From Candidatus Poribacteria bacterium (GTDB lineage Bacteria; Poribacteria; WGA-4E; WGA-3G): 64,000 nucleotides of DNA. The stretch covers positions 62,001-126,000 of the forward strand of contig JAPPFM010000007.1 of assembly GCA_028821605.1 (NCBI GenBank). The letters run 5' to 3'. Below, in pieces: positions 43,265 through 52,952 of the stretch; the stretch's first letter is position 1, and each line of letters opens with the position of its first letter. The notes beneath the pieces were generated by a model. That model was not told the origin of the DNA, made no database searches, and was given only the letters and a program-made list of their open reading frames with translations. Made by a program: the position numbers and the translations under genes.

Positions 43265-46200
43265 CTATTTCCCCTTCAAACTCCGCGCCTTCCGCAGCCG
43301 AGATTCTACCAGATTCACAACCGCTTCATACACACCATCCCGCTCGCCTTGTGTGAGACCGAGGGCATCAAAGATGATTGCGTCAAGGGCACGGCGATCA
43401 TCTGAAGGGTTGAGCATTTCCCATGCAGTTGATGTGAATATAGTTTCGTTCTCAAATGCAAAGGTTTTTGGATCTAAACAAAGCAACTCCGAAACTTCGT
43501 AGGTCTGAATTTTTAACAGACCGCCACCAAAATTAGAACGTCCCGCCATATTTACCATCAACTGGAACAGTGAAGAATTCAGAGAAGCACACAAAGGCAA
43601 TATCAAACCAAAATCTGTGTGGATTTCCTGAAAATTGTCACTTGTATAGCAACCTTTTTGTGCATATAGCGTTCTTGCTGTTGAAGAAATCAGATAGTTG
43701 AAAGAAAGCGATGGCACCTCGCGCTGTCCCAAATCCCACCAGCGCGTACGGCCTCTGCAACTCGGTCTTTGATGATACCCCTGCGACTCGCCCCATTCAA
43801 TATAGTCCAACGCCGCTGTCCCCGCCAATGCTGCTTTGTCCGCATGGCACATAAACAACTTAAACTGCAACTCGCTTGGGTCTACACGGATACTCTTGCA
43901 TTCTCGCGGACTCTTGATGACAGGTTTCAGAAATTCCGACGCAATACCCCATTCACGAATCCGTTCAGCATCAAGGTAAAAGAATTCATTGGCACCCGTT
44001 GTGAACCCTCGCCGCACCTCCGCAACGTCTCCGAGGCGTACGAGTTTATCTTTCCCTTTCTCTAAGAGCGTCCAATAGATGTCCGGGGCGCGGAGGTATT
44101 TCCCGCCCCACTTGTCACCGGTGTATCTGTTCTCACGCGTGCCTGCTTGTGCTAACTCGGCATACGTGCGCGTCCGCTCTCGACGGTTCTCTATATCTGG
44201 GTCGCCGATGAACGTTTTGAAGGTTAGAAAACGGAGATGGGAATCTGCATCGGGAGTGCCGTTGTGGAGAATACTTACAATCGTGTTGATGTCGGCACTC
44301 TCAAACTCGCGTTCCGCTTCACTGTGGCAGATAACCGCACCTGCCGTGTTGTCCAATAGATACTTCTGTAACGGCGCGCCGTAGTTGACATCCAGCCAGC
44401 TGTTAGAACAGATAAAGGTGTGGATGCCGTTTGGACTCAGCAATTGCAGCCCGCGTTCATAGAAATAGACGTAGAGGTCTGCGGCACCCGTGTAACAGGT
44501 ATAGCGTTTTTTCAAGGTGGGTTTGAGATCCTTGATTTTTTCTTGACGGACATACGGCGGATTGCCAATCACTACATCGAACCCGTCTGTGATACCGAAC
44601 ATCCATTCGGGATCAAAGAAATCCGCTGCAGCGTTCTGGTCGTAAGGATCCCATCCCGCGATTTTTTCAGTCGTCTCACTCGGGAACCCGTCCTGTTGGA
44701 GCAACGCGCTGATCTCGGCGCGGAGTGTTGCATCCTGTCCTCTGTAGCGTTCCTTGGTGCGCGGAGTGCGAGCGGTGAAGTGTCGGCGGCGGACCTCTTC
44801 CAATGCCTTTTCTTTCCTGTCTATCTCCGGGTTGCGAAAGGTCATCTGTGCCGGTTTCTCCACACCGAGCAGTGTGTTCGCAGCGACGAACTTCGTCTCA
44901 AGGTTCGGCAACGGACGCACGCCGCGATTTTCACGCGTATCGTCGATTTTCTGCTCCACAATCAGCGAGATAAAGAAGCGGAGTTTGGCGATCTGTGTGG
45001 CAATCGGTTGGATGTCCACTCCATAGATGCAGTTCTCTATGAGATAGAGTTTTCTGCCGTAGTCGAGTTCGTTGCGTTCAAACGCCTCATTGATGTTTTC
45101 AATTTCGCCTTCTAATTCGTCAATCGTGCTTTCTCGGATAACGCTGTCGTCAATCTTCTCTGCTTCTGTGATGGTGTTTTGAACCCTGTCGATTTGCCGT
45201 TGTCGCCACTGTGCGTTGCGAGGATCGAGTTTGCTGAGCAGAAAGACGAGTTTGTGCAGGATGCCCATCGGGAAGGCACCGGAACCGCACGCCGGGTCAA
45301 GAATCTTGAGTGTGTCAATGGCGGTGATGAGCTGCTCGGTTTCGGTATCGGTGAATTGGTGGGGTTCGTCGTTATAGGTGAGAAGGTGCCGGAGTTTGGT
45401 TTCTGACGGGCAATGAATTGCCCTATTACGAACTGTGTTTTGGAGATAGGCAATCAAGGATTCGTCTACCATGTAGTTGACGACCTCGCGCGGGGTATAG
45501 AAAGAACCGGTCTGTTTACGTGCAGTCGTGCCGGTTTCGGGATTGTAGGCAGCGAGCAGATTTTCAAACACCTGTCCGAGCAACTCGGGATCCAATGCGA
45601 CTTCTTGTTCTATCGGTGTGTTCTCTGCAATCGTGAACTTGTAGCGGTTGAGGATGTGGATTAACCCGCGTACAGTATATCGGCTGTTTTTCGTGTCGTA
45701 GACGGCATTGAGATTTACCGCTTGCGGTTCGGAGAAGAAGAGTTCATTTGGTACCGAAAGCGGGTTGTCCTCTCTGTCGGAGAAACCGTCGATTCGCAGG
45801 ATTGTTTTTGCGTCGTCCGGGGCGGGTTTGTCAAGGCACTCAAACAAACCACCGTTGAGGAACGGAATCGTCTCAAACAAGTGAAGTGCTGCCTCCGGAT
45901 CCTTGAAGTAGCGTTTGTAGCGATACAGCGATGTGATGTTATAGTGCTGCCGTCCCTCGCCTCGGAACTTGCGGGGAACCCCCCTGCCCCTCTTATCAGG
46001 GGAGTTCATTTCCTGATTCAACGTTACGAAAAACAGGTTTTGAAGGATTGCTTTGTAGTAGGTGCTTTCCTGTGGGTCAACGTCCGCGAGCAGTGCCGCG
46101 ATGTTGTCTTCATCAAAGAGTGTGCTCGGGACAAGTCCTTTCTCCTTGAGAAACCAGACGAAGATCAGCCGCGTTATCAGACGGATAATGCACGTGGCAT

Positions 46201-47000
46201 TACGGACAGCTACATCGTCACCCGCATCGGCTGAACCCCTCTGTCCCCCCTTATCATGGGGGAATGTCACCTTCTCCACTGCCCAGAAATACCAATCGGC
46301 GATCTCTTTGAAGAAGCGTCTGTTGAGTTCGGAGGTGTCCAACGTCCGCTGCCACGCCTGATGCAGCTCAAGGAAGTTCGTAAACCCGTGCTGCTGATAG
46401 AGGGCATCCAGCGACAATTCTGCCAAGATGTCAAGATGGGCGCGGTGCGGATTCACAACGTCAATGCCTTTGATAAGCACCACTTTTTCAAGCACATCAA
46501 GGGCAGCGTCGCGTTGACTCGGTCTGCGGTTGATAATGGAAAAGGTCAACGCCTGTCCGTATTGAAAAATCAGCATCGCAGGTATGGCGTAGAGCTTGTT
46601 GATTTCACGGGTGATGTTGGCGAGTGCGGTGCGGGAATAGGTATCCCCTTTAAGTTTGATAGCGAGAAACAGATAGGATTGATAAATACTTTCATCAACG
46701 CCTGGGTCCTCATTGAAGGTAAGCACCTCTTGCGTGTGTTGTCTGATTTCGTCAGCGGTGAGTTGGAAGAGGAAATCAGCCGTCTGCCATTCGTGCAGTA
46801 AGGCTTTTTCTGGATTTATGAGGTTGTCAGGATCAAAATCTTCAAGAAAATGCCTCGGTTGTGCTGGTATCGCGGTTGAGTGTGCGTTGGCTTTCGTAGC
46901 CTAACACCTTGAGGAAGTGGGTTGCGTTTTCGTGGAGTTCACCGTTTGTGAATTGACTTAGGGCGCGTTGGACATCGGCTCTGATATGTGTTTGAGGCAT
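43265..47000 (-). pseudogene. Eco57I-type methylase / type IIG restriction-modification gene with one frameshift
   Basis: The intact frame 43265-46726 encodes 1153 residues, but the gene clearly begins at ATG 47000, after AAGGA, with MPQTHIRADVQRALSQF. That frame runs to a TGA near 46846. One extra base in a four-A tract (46847-46850) explains the break: without it the protein reads TEAFLEDFDPDN and joins the long frame, giving about 1244 residues. Motif I DPACGSGAF (about 566) and motif IV NPPY (about 812) mark an N6-adenine methylase of the Eco57I/PglX type, with its own C-terminal specificity region. A nuclease motif is not obvious. If the frameshift is real, the N-terminal 50 residues are disconnected, though an internal start at 46726 may still give a methylase. 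Confidence 0.8.
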
Positions 47001-47030
47001 GGTTGTTTTCCTTGAGGGTTATATCCGTTT

Positions 47031-47059
47031 AGTTTATCCGATTTTTTGGGAATATGCAA
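47031..47059 (-). promoter_or_regulatory. Sigma70 promoter of the type IIG/TPR/ATPase operon
   Basis: On the minus strand TTGCAT (47054-47059), 17-nt spacer, TAAACT (47031-47036), ending 31 bases before the ATG at 47000. Confidence 0.65.
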
Positions 47060-47084
47060 GCGATAATTTCTGGTTCAAAACAAT

Positions 47085-47114
47085 TTGCACTTTAGAATAT
47101 TCCTGTGTTATTCT
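47085..47114 (+). promoter_or_regulatory. Sigma70 promoter of the LolA-like gene
   Basis: TTGCAC (47085-47090), 18-nt spacer, TATTCT (47109-47114). Divergent from the type IIG promoter, with the -35 boxes 25 bases apart. Confidence 0.55.
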
Positions 47115-47188
47115 TAATAAGGGAGAGGAAATTGACACTTAAATTTTCCATATTGCATACCCCAAAAAGTGGAAAGGATAACAAGGAA

Positions 47189-47983
47189 ATGGCGAAACCT
47201 CAAAATGAGATACGGATAGCAGCACGAAACTTGATGGTATATTCTTTTCTGCTCTCGACGCTGCTTTTTCCTGTATTCGCACCAGCCCAAGAACCAACGC
47301 CCGATGTTGAAACCGTTGTCAAAAAAATAGATCAGCTCTATCGGAGTGAGACGAGCCATGCCGAAATGGAGATGCAAATTGTCACACCGCATTGGGAACG
47401 CACTCTTGCCATGACAGTCTGGACGAGAGGGATGGACAAAACTTTTATCCGAATTACCGCACCGAAAAAGGAACAAGGGGTCGCGACACTACGTATCGGG
47501 AATGAGATGTGGAACTACCTACCGAAGACAAACAAGACAATGAAAATCCCGCCGTCGATGATGATGGGATCGTGGATGGGTTCCGATTTCACGAATGACG
47601 ACTTGGTCCGGGAGTCGTCGATGCTCGACGATTACACCTATCAGTACGTTACACCAGAAGACGCAGCTCCAGATCATCTCTACGTCCAACTCATACCGAA
47701 GGACGATTCTCCGATTGTTTGGGGAAAGATTGTTGCGGCAGTACAATCCAAGGATTATATACCGGTGTGGCAGCGGTTCTATGATGAAAAAGGTAACTTG
47801 ATGCGAGTGATGAATTTCAAAGAGATCAAGACCTTTGGTAACAAAATCGCGCCCTCTGTGATGGAGATGATTCCGCAGAACAAAGAGGGACATAAAACGG
47901 TTGTCCGGTGGATGAACGCGACATTCGATTCGGACATCGACGATAAAATCTTCACACGCCGAAACCTACAGAGAAGAAGATAG
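47189..47983 (+). CDS. LolA-like outer membrane lipoprotein-sorting protein
   Basis: The 264-residue protein has a signal peptide (MVYSFLLSTLLFPVFAPAQ, cleaved near residue 34) and the LolA/LppX-like half-barrel pattern: KKIDQLYRSETSHAEMEM (about 45-62), GVATLRIGNEMWNYLP (about 98-113), KTNKTMKIPPSMM and GSDFTNDDLV (about 133-142). Such proteins carry lipids or lipoproteins across the periplasm. The ATG at 47189 follows AAAGGA; the frame extends upstream to 47105. The two FtsX-type permeases and ATPase that follow on the same strand would be its inner-membrane machine. Confidence 0.88.
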   Translation: MAKPQNEIRIAARNLMVYSFLLSTLLFPVFAPAQEPTPDVETVVKKIDQLYRSETSHAEMEMQIVTPHWERTLAMTVWTRGMDKTFIRITAPKKEQGVATLRIGNEMWNYLPKTNKTMKIPPSMMMGSWMGSDFTNDDLVRESSMLDDYTYQYVTPEDAAPDHLYVQLIPKDDSPIVWGKIVAAVQSKDYIPVWQRFYDEKGNLMRVMNFKEIKTFGNKIAPSVMEMIPQNKEGHKTVVRWMNATFDSDIDDKIFTRRNLQRRR

Positions 47984-48010
47984 GTTACGGCACACGGAGT
48001 GTGCCTACTA
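47984..48010. repeat. TTACGGCACACGGAG repeat, third copy
   Basis: GGCACAC-GGA-GTGTGCC (47989-48005) forms a 7-bp hairpin. It begins at the stop codon of the LolA-like gene and ends 16 bases before the start of the permease gene, in the middle of an apparent operon. No ribosome binding site is seen before the permease start. Confidence 0.6.
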
Positions 48011-48026
48011 CTATGCATACTACTTT

Positions 48027-49241
48027 ATGATACTCAAAATTGCGTTTCGTAATACCTTCCGTCAAAAGCGGCGTACAATCCTGACCGGTCTCGCGATGAT
48101 TGTCGGTTTTATGCTCTTATCGGTAAGCATTGGTTTGACCGACGGCGCGTACGGCAATATTATCGCGATGTTCACCCGAAACCGTATTGGACATATTCAA
48201 GTGCATCGCGAGGGGTATCTTGATAAACCGTCGCTTTACAAAACGATCAACAACGCTTCTACCGTGGGTGAAACGATTCTGAGTGTTGCAGGCGTTGAAG
48301 CATGGACACCGCGTGTATACGGTGCCGGACTGGGTTCCGTCGGTGAAAAGAGTACGGCTGTGCAAATTATCGGGATTGATGTTGCACGTGAAACCGAAGC
48401 AACCCATTTCGATAAAAAAGTCGTTGAAGGCAGCACACTCGGAGAAATACCAGCATATCAGGCTGTTATTGGGAAAGACTTGGCGAAGATTCTTTCCGCG
48501 AGGATTGGTAGTGAGATTGTAATTGTTTCGCAAGGTGCTGACGGTTCGATTGCGAATGACCTATATAAGATTGTCGGTGTCGCAGAGAGTGGTGACGACA
48601 TAACAGATCGCGTCGCGTGTTATCTACACATTGAAGATGCGCAAGAATTGCTTGTGCTTGAGGGACGCGTCCACGAGATTGTTGTGATTGCGTCAAACAT
48701 CAACCGGGTCGATAAAATTACAAAGGCAATCGAAACACAACTCAATGATTCAACGCTTGATGTCGCACCGTGGCAGGTGGTCGCTAAATCCTTTTATCGC
48801 GCCATGCGAACCGATCAACAAGGGGATGCCATTGCTCGTTGGGTGATTATGCTGATTGTTGCTATTGGTGTTCTCAATACGGTGTTAATGTCGGTGTTAG
48901 AGCGGACGCGTGAATACGGCGTGCTGAAGGCTGTTGGAACAAAACCGGCGCAAATCTTCTGGCTTGTCGTTTGCGAAGTCGTCATTATAGCACTTGGGAG
49001 CATCTGCGTTGGCGCGCTCCTTGGGGTTTTAGCCAATTATCTGCTATCTATATACGGTATCACATATCCCGAGGAAATTAGTTTCGGCGGTATGAAACTC
49101 AAGACGTTGTACGCTGCAGTCAACGTCCGGTGTCTGGTTATTCCTGCTATGACTGTTATGCTATCAGCGACAATTGTGAGTCTATTTCCTGCAATAAAAG
49201 CGGCTCGGATTATGCCCGCAAAGGCGATGCGGACACATTAA
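48027..49241 (+). CDS. FtsX/LolC-type ABC transporter permease
   Basis: The 404-residue protein has the MacB/FtsX topology: an N-terminal helix (about 17-37) after KIAFRNTFRQKRRTILTG, a large periplasmic domain (about 40-265) and three C-terminal helices (about 268-390), including VLNTVLMSVLERTREYGVLK (about 289-308) and the terminal PAIKAARIMPAKAMR. Proteins of this kind extract lipoproteins or drive mechanotransmission rather than transport through a channel. It forms a heterodimer candidate with the next permease. Confidence 0.92.
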   Translation: MILKIAFRNTFRQKRRTILTGLAMIVGFMLLSVSIGLTDGAYGNIIAMFTRNRIGHIQVHREGYLDKPSLYKTINNASTVGETILSVAGVEAWTPRVYGAGLGSVGEKSTAVQIIGIDVARETEATHFDKKVVEGSTLGEIPAYQAVIGKDLAKILSARIGSEIVIVSQGADGSIANDLYKIVGVAESGDDITDRVACYLHIEDAQELLVLEGRVHEIVVIASNINRVDKITKAIETQLNDSTLDVAPWQVVAKSFYRAMRTDQQGDAIARWVIMLIVAIGVLNTVLMSVLERTREYGVLKAVGTKPAQIFWLVVCEVVIIALGSICVGALLGVLANYLLSIYGITYPEEISFGGMKLKTLYAAVNVRCLVIPAMTVMLSATIVSLFPAIKAARIMPAKAMRTH

Positions 49242-49243
49242 AT

Positions 49244-49399
49244 AGTTATCAGTTGTTAGTTGTCAGTAAAGAAGCATTAGGTATATCACTACTCTTTTTC
49301 AAAAGGGCACGCAGCTTGTAACGAAGTGGAAAGCGGATCTACGGAAGAGCATTTTTAACCTTCAGACTACCTAACCGAACCGCAAGGAAAATTAAAAGA
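49244..49399. repeat. Intergenic gap with dispersed AGTTATCAGTTG repeat
   Basis: AGTTATCAGTTGTTAGTTGT (49244-49263) with TCAGTAAAG following belongs to the GTTATCAG family. The rest of this gap shows AAAGCGGATC and no other feature. It separates the two permease genes. Confidence 0.5.
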
Positions 49400-50629
49400 A
49401 TGTGGTGGATTTTAATTAAACTTGCTTGGCGAAATATTTTTCGGAATAAACGGCGGACACTCATCGCCGCAACAGCGATCGGTATCGGTCTCGCTGCGCT
49501 GATTTTTGTTGATGCATTGATGATTGGGATGACCGAAAATATGGTGCGGACGGCTACCGCTTCCTTCCTGGGTGACGCACAGATCCATCGGGAAGGTTTT
49601 CGAGACGCACAGGAAGTCTCCTTGACGATTCAAGCACTCGATGAGGTGACTGAGAATCTTACGAAGGACGACCTTGTTGAGAATTTCACACAAAGGACAC
49701 TCTCTGCGGGGATGATTACGTCTCCGGCGAGTGTCAGCGCGATTCTCCTCGTCGGGATTCATCCGCCGACAGAGAAATTCTTGTCCAAAATCGATGACGC
49801 GATAACGGAGGGTGCATATTTTGAAGGCGATAACAGCCGCGATATTGTTATCGGTGCGAAACTCGCCGAAATCTTAGAAATCGGACTTGGCGACCGGGTG
49901 GTTGTGACGGTAGCACAAGCCGAAAGCGGAGATCTCTCCCAAGAAATGTTTCGGATTGCCGGTATCTATCACTTTGTCGACGAAGAAATGAACAGCGGCA
50001 TGGCGTTCGTGCGGATTGAAAAAGCGCAAGAGATGCTTGCCATTGGTAGCCGTGTGCATGAAATCGCTATTAAATTTACGTCCCTAACCCACGCGCAAGA
50101 TCCGGCACTGCCGTTTTGGGAGGTGTATTCCCAACACGGTAACGAAGTCTTAAGCTGGACGGAACTGATGTCGCAATTAACAGCGATATTGGAAATGACA
50201 AAATACAGCAAATACATCATGGGAGTTATCTTGTTTGGGGTGGTTGTCTTTGGGATTATCAACACGCTCTTTATGTCGTTATATGAGCGGATGTTTGAAT
50301 TTGGTGTTCTACGCGCTGTCGGAACGCGTCCTTTTGGAATGGCGCGCGTCATCTTATTTGAGGCGGGTGCTTTAGCAATCGTAAGTATTGGACTCGGGCT
50401 GATACTCGGCTTTGTTTTGACGGTGGTTTTTGCGCATGTCGGCATTGACTACACCGGTGTTGAAATGACGGGGGTGACGATACAGGAGTTCATCCGTCCA
50501 ATCATGAAGGTTGAACAGTTCATTCTTTATCCGATATGGCTGTTTATTTTTACGATCATTGCCGGACTCTATCCTGCACGCTACGCGGCCAAAATGTCTC
50601 CAGCAGCCGCAATGCGACGGAGTTTTTAA
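49400..50629 (+). CDS. FtsX/LolE-type ABC transporter permease
   Basis: The 409-residue protein has the same plan as the previous permease: KLAWRNIFRNKRRTLIAA (about 7-24), first helix, periplasmic domain (about 45-265), then GIINTLFMSLYERMFEFGVLR (about 285-305) and two more helices, ending PAAAMRRSF. The two differ enough to be subunits of a heterodimer like LolC and LolE. The stop TAA is followed immediately by the ATG of the ATPase gene, so translation is tightly coupled. Confidence 0.92.
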   Translation: MWWILIKLAWRNIFRNKRRTLIAATAIGIGLAALIFVDALMIGMTENMVRTATASFLGDAQIHREGFRDAQEVSLTIQALDEVTENLTKDDLVENFTQRTLSAGMITSPASVSAILLVGIHPPTEKFLSKIDDAITEGAYFEGDNSRDIVIGAKLAEILEIGLGDRVVVTVAQAESGDLSQEMFRIAGIYHFVDEEMNSGMAFVRIEKAQEMLAIGSRVHEIAIKFTSLTHAQDPALPFWEVYSQHGNEVLSWTELMSQLTAILEMTKYSKYIMGVILFGVVVFGIINTLFMSLYERMFEFGVLRAVGTRPFGMARVILFEAGALAIVSIGLGLILGFVLTVVFAHVGIDYTGVEMTGVTIQEFIRPIMKVEQFILYPIWLFIFTIIAGLYPARYAAKMSPAAAMRRSF

Positions 50630-51331
50630 ATGGAACAGGCTCAGAAAACAGATGTCATTGTCACTGAAGATGTGACGAAGGTTTATGCGGCGGATGGGAT
50701 TCCCGTCAACGCTCTTAACGGGGTTGACTTAACCATCCAGTCTGGAGAGTTTACGGCACTTGTGGGTCCCTCTGGCTCCGGCAAGACGACCTTTCTCAAC
50801 ATTATTTCTGGTTTGGACAGTCCTACAGACGGAAAAGTGTGGCTTGCCGGTAAAGTGCTTTCGGAGATGAGCGGCAACGAACTCTCTGATTTTAGACGTG
50901 ATAACATCGGGTTCATTTTTCAGGCTTACAACCTGATTCCTGTGCTGACAGTTGAGGAAAACGTTGAATACATCATGCTCTTAGCAGGTGTGCCGAAAGT
51001 AGAGCGGCACGAGCGGGTTATCGCAATGCTTGAATCTGTCGGTTTAACCGGCGTTGCGGATCGGGTGCCAACGCAGCTTTCGGGTGGACAGCAGCAGCGT
51101 GTCGCTATTGCACGTGCGATGGTCTCTGAACCGCAGATTATTCTCGCCGATGAACCGACCGCGAACCTCGACTCAAAAACGGGTGCGGACCTGCTTGAGA
51201 TGATGCGTCACCTCAACGCCGAAACGGGCATGACGTTCATCTTCTCGACCCATGACCCCATGGTGATGGAGAATGCGAGGCGTTTGATTACGCTTCGCGA
51301 CGGGCGGATAGATACTGATGAGGCGAGGTAA
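50630..51331 (+). CDS. LolD/MacB-type ABC transporter ATPase
   Basis: The 233-residue ATPase has Walker [10 protein letters not shown] (about 44-52), the Q-loop [16 protein letters not shown] (about 97-112), signature LSGGQQQR (about 147-154), Walker [12 protein letters not shown] (about 167-177) and switch His in FSTHDP (about 202). The [12 protein letters not shown] sequence is characteristic of LolD/MacB/FtsE. It powers the two permeases, most likely to hand a lipid or lipoprotein to the LolA-like carrier encoded at the head of the operon. Confidence 0.95.
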   Translation: MEQAQKTDVIVTEDVTKVYAADGIPVNALNGVDLTIQSGEFTALVGPSGSGKTTFLNIISGLDSPTDGKVWLAGKVLSEMSGNELSDFRRDNIGFIFQAYNLIPVLTVEENVEYIMLLAGVPKVERHERVIAMLESVGLTGVADRVPTQLSGGQQQRVAIARAMVSEPQIILADEPTANLDSKTGADLLEMMRHLNAETGMTFIFSTHDPMVMENARRLITLRDGRIDTDEAR

Positions 51332-51332
51332 T

Positions 51333-51409
51333 AGTTGTCGGTTTTCAGTACTCAGTTATCGGTTAAAAGGCATTTCTGATTGATTAAGGAAACTACTGAC
51401 TGAAAACTT
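51333..51409. repeat. Dispersed GTTATCGG/ACTGAAAAC repeat
   Basis: GTTGTCGGTTTTCAGTACTC and AGTTATCGGTTAAAAG (51333-51369), then an inverted ACTGACTGAAAACTTTT (51395-51411). It forms a loose hairpin between the ATPase gene and the outer-membrane protein gene. Confidence 0.55.
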
Positions 51410-51428
51410 TTCTTTTGAGAACCATTCA

Positions 51429-52649
51429 ATGAGAACAATTCTCACGCTCATCGTTTGTTTGATGATAACGCCACTGATGGGGATCGCCGATGCTGAGTTT
51501 CGAGTCGGTGGCTACTACAAAAACTTTTCCACAGTATTCAATTCACCGCTTCCAGACGCATCCATGATGGGAGTCGTGGTTAACCGATTACGACTCAATC
51601 TCTCCTACGCGCCAACGGATGCCCTTTCATTTGCTTTCGCCTACGATTTTACGCCACGCATTCAAGACCCGTTACTTTTTTCTCAGTCTCCTATTGCTGT
51701 CGGTGTTACTTCGTCCCGTTATCGCATCGCAGATTTGGACTCACCGATCTATCCGAGTGAAGAAGAACTGGTTGGCAGTGTCGGCATCTATCATAATCTT
51801 GATCGTGCTGCTGTTCAGTTCAGTACAGATTTTGCGGACATCTCTGTGGGGCGGGATGCAATTGCTTGGGGCAGTGCCCGCGTCGTAAACCCCACCGATG
51901 TTGTTGCGCCCTACACCTACGACCAGTTGGACACAGAAGACCGCGTTGGGGTGGATGCAATTCGTGTGCGTATTCCAGTCGGTGTGATGGGAGAGGTGGA
52001 TACCGGATACATCTTTGGGAGCAATTTCGATTTTGGAAAGAGTGCTGTCTTTCTCCGAAGCCAATTAAATGCAGCGGAGACAGACTTCTCAATTTTATTA
52101 TTGGAATTTCAAGAAAGCCTGCTTGTCGGTTTGGATGTAGCGCGCGGTATTGGCGGTGCCGGATCTTGGTTAGAGATGGCTTACGTGTTTGCCAAGCCGT
52201 TTGATGACGAACCCAACACGTCGGATAACTATCTGCGCACCTCCGTCGGTTTGGACTATAGCTTCGGCGGAGAGACTTACGCTTTTATTGAATATCATTT
52301 CAGTGGCGCGGGCGTGAAGGACCCCGAAGATTTTCTGACCAATCTGGAGCAACCTGCTTACACAAGTGGGGGCGTTTATCTACTGGGGAGGCACTATCTT
52401 GCCCCCGGATTCACCCATCAACTGACACCTCTAATTAGTTTTAGTGGACAGATGTTATTTAACTTGTCCGATCCATCGACCTTCATTGCCCCACAGATTG
52501 CGTATAACGTCGCCGAGGATATTCACCTCTCTGTCGGTGGTTTTGTCAGCATTGGAAAGCGACCTAAGAACAGCGATTCGCCCCAACTTCAATCGGAATT
52601 TGGTAGTTATCCGAATCTTTTCTTTTCCTCATTTCGCGTCTATTTCTAA
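51429..52649 (+). CDS. Predicted outer-membrane beta-barrel protein
   Basis: The 406-residue protein has a signal peptide (LTLIVCLMITPLMGIADA, cleaved near 21) and then alternating aromatic/hydrophobic strands typical of a barrel, for example RLNLSYAPTDALSFAFAYDF (about 54-73), and it ends with FSSFRVYF, a C-terminal aromatic outer-membrane signature. Segments such as DAIAWGSARVVNPTD (about 139-153) recall DUF1302-like barrels, which accompany LolA-like and FtsX-type genes. It may receive what the upstream exporter delivers. Family assignment is tentative. Confidence 0.75.
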   Translation: MRTILTLIVCLMITPLMGIADAEFRVGGYYKNFSTVFNSPLPDASMMGVVVNRLRLNLSYAPTDALSFAFAYDFTPRIQDPLLFSQSPIAVGVTSSRYRIADLDSPIYPSEEELVGSVGIYHNLDRAAVQFSTDFADISVGRDAIAWGSARVVNPTDVVAPYTYDQLDTEDRVGVDAIRVRIPVGVMGEVDTGYIFGSNFDFGKSAVFLRSQLNAAETDFSILLLEFQESLLVGLDVARGIGGAGSWLEMAYVFAKPFDDEPNTSDNYLRTSVGLDYSFGGETYAFIEYHFSGAGVKDPEDFLTNLEQPAYTSGGVYLLGRHYLAPGFTHQLTPLISFSGQMLFNLSDPSTFIAPQIAYNVAEDIHLSVGGFVSIGKRPKNSDSPQLQSEFGSYPNLFFSSFRVYF

Positions 52650-52952
52650 GAAATGTATTTCACGCGGCTGAAAGGAGGCAATATATGCACATTTGACGCA
52701 CTTGGCGTTGTATGTACAACCGAGGCACGAATATTAAGTCAACCAAAAACCCCAATCTTGCGTTAATGTATGGAAAACCACAATGTGCTATGGAAAATCG
52801 GTTTCTGTACCGTCGCAATTATATTTTCTAAAAACCAAAAAAGGGTTGCGCATGGTAATGACGCACTGTGCCGCAATCGGCTTTTAGAAATTAAAATTGC
52901 CCAAACTTAAATATATTCGTCCTTGTTTATAATATACTTTAAGGAGCACATT
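52650..52952 (+). other. Regulatory gap before the second sigma54-type activator
   Basis: It holds a palindrome GTTGTATGTACAAC (52706-52719), a longer inverted repeat of TTTTCTAAAAACC with GGCTTTTAGAAAT around 52825-52892, and a TATAAT at 52928-52933 with no good -35. AAGGAG at 52941-52946 is the ribosome binding site of the next gene. Confidence 0.45.

Noticed and set aside
44420-46801. Long plus-strand open frames opposite the type IIG gene
   Set aside because: They are antisense shadows of a recognised methylase.
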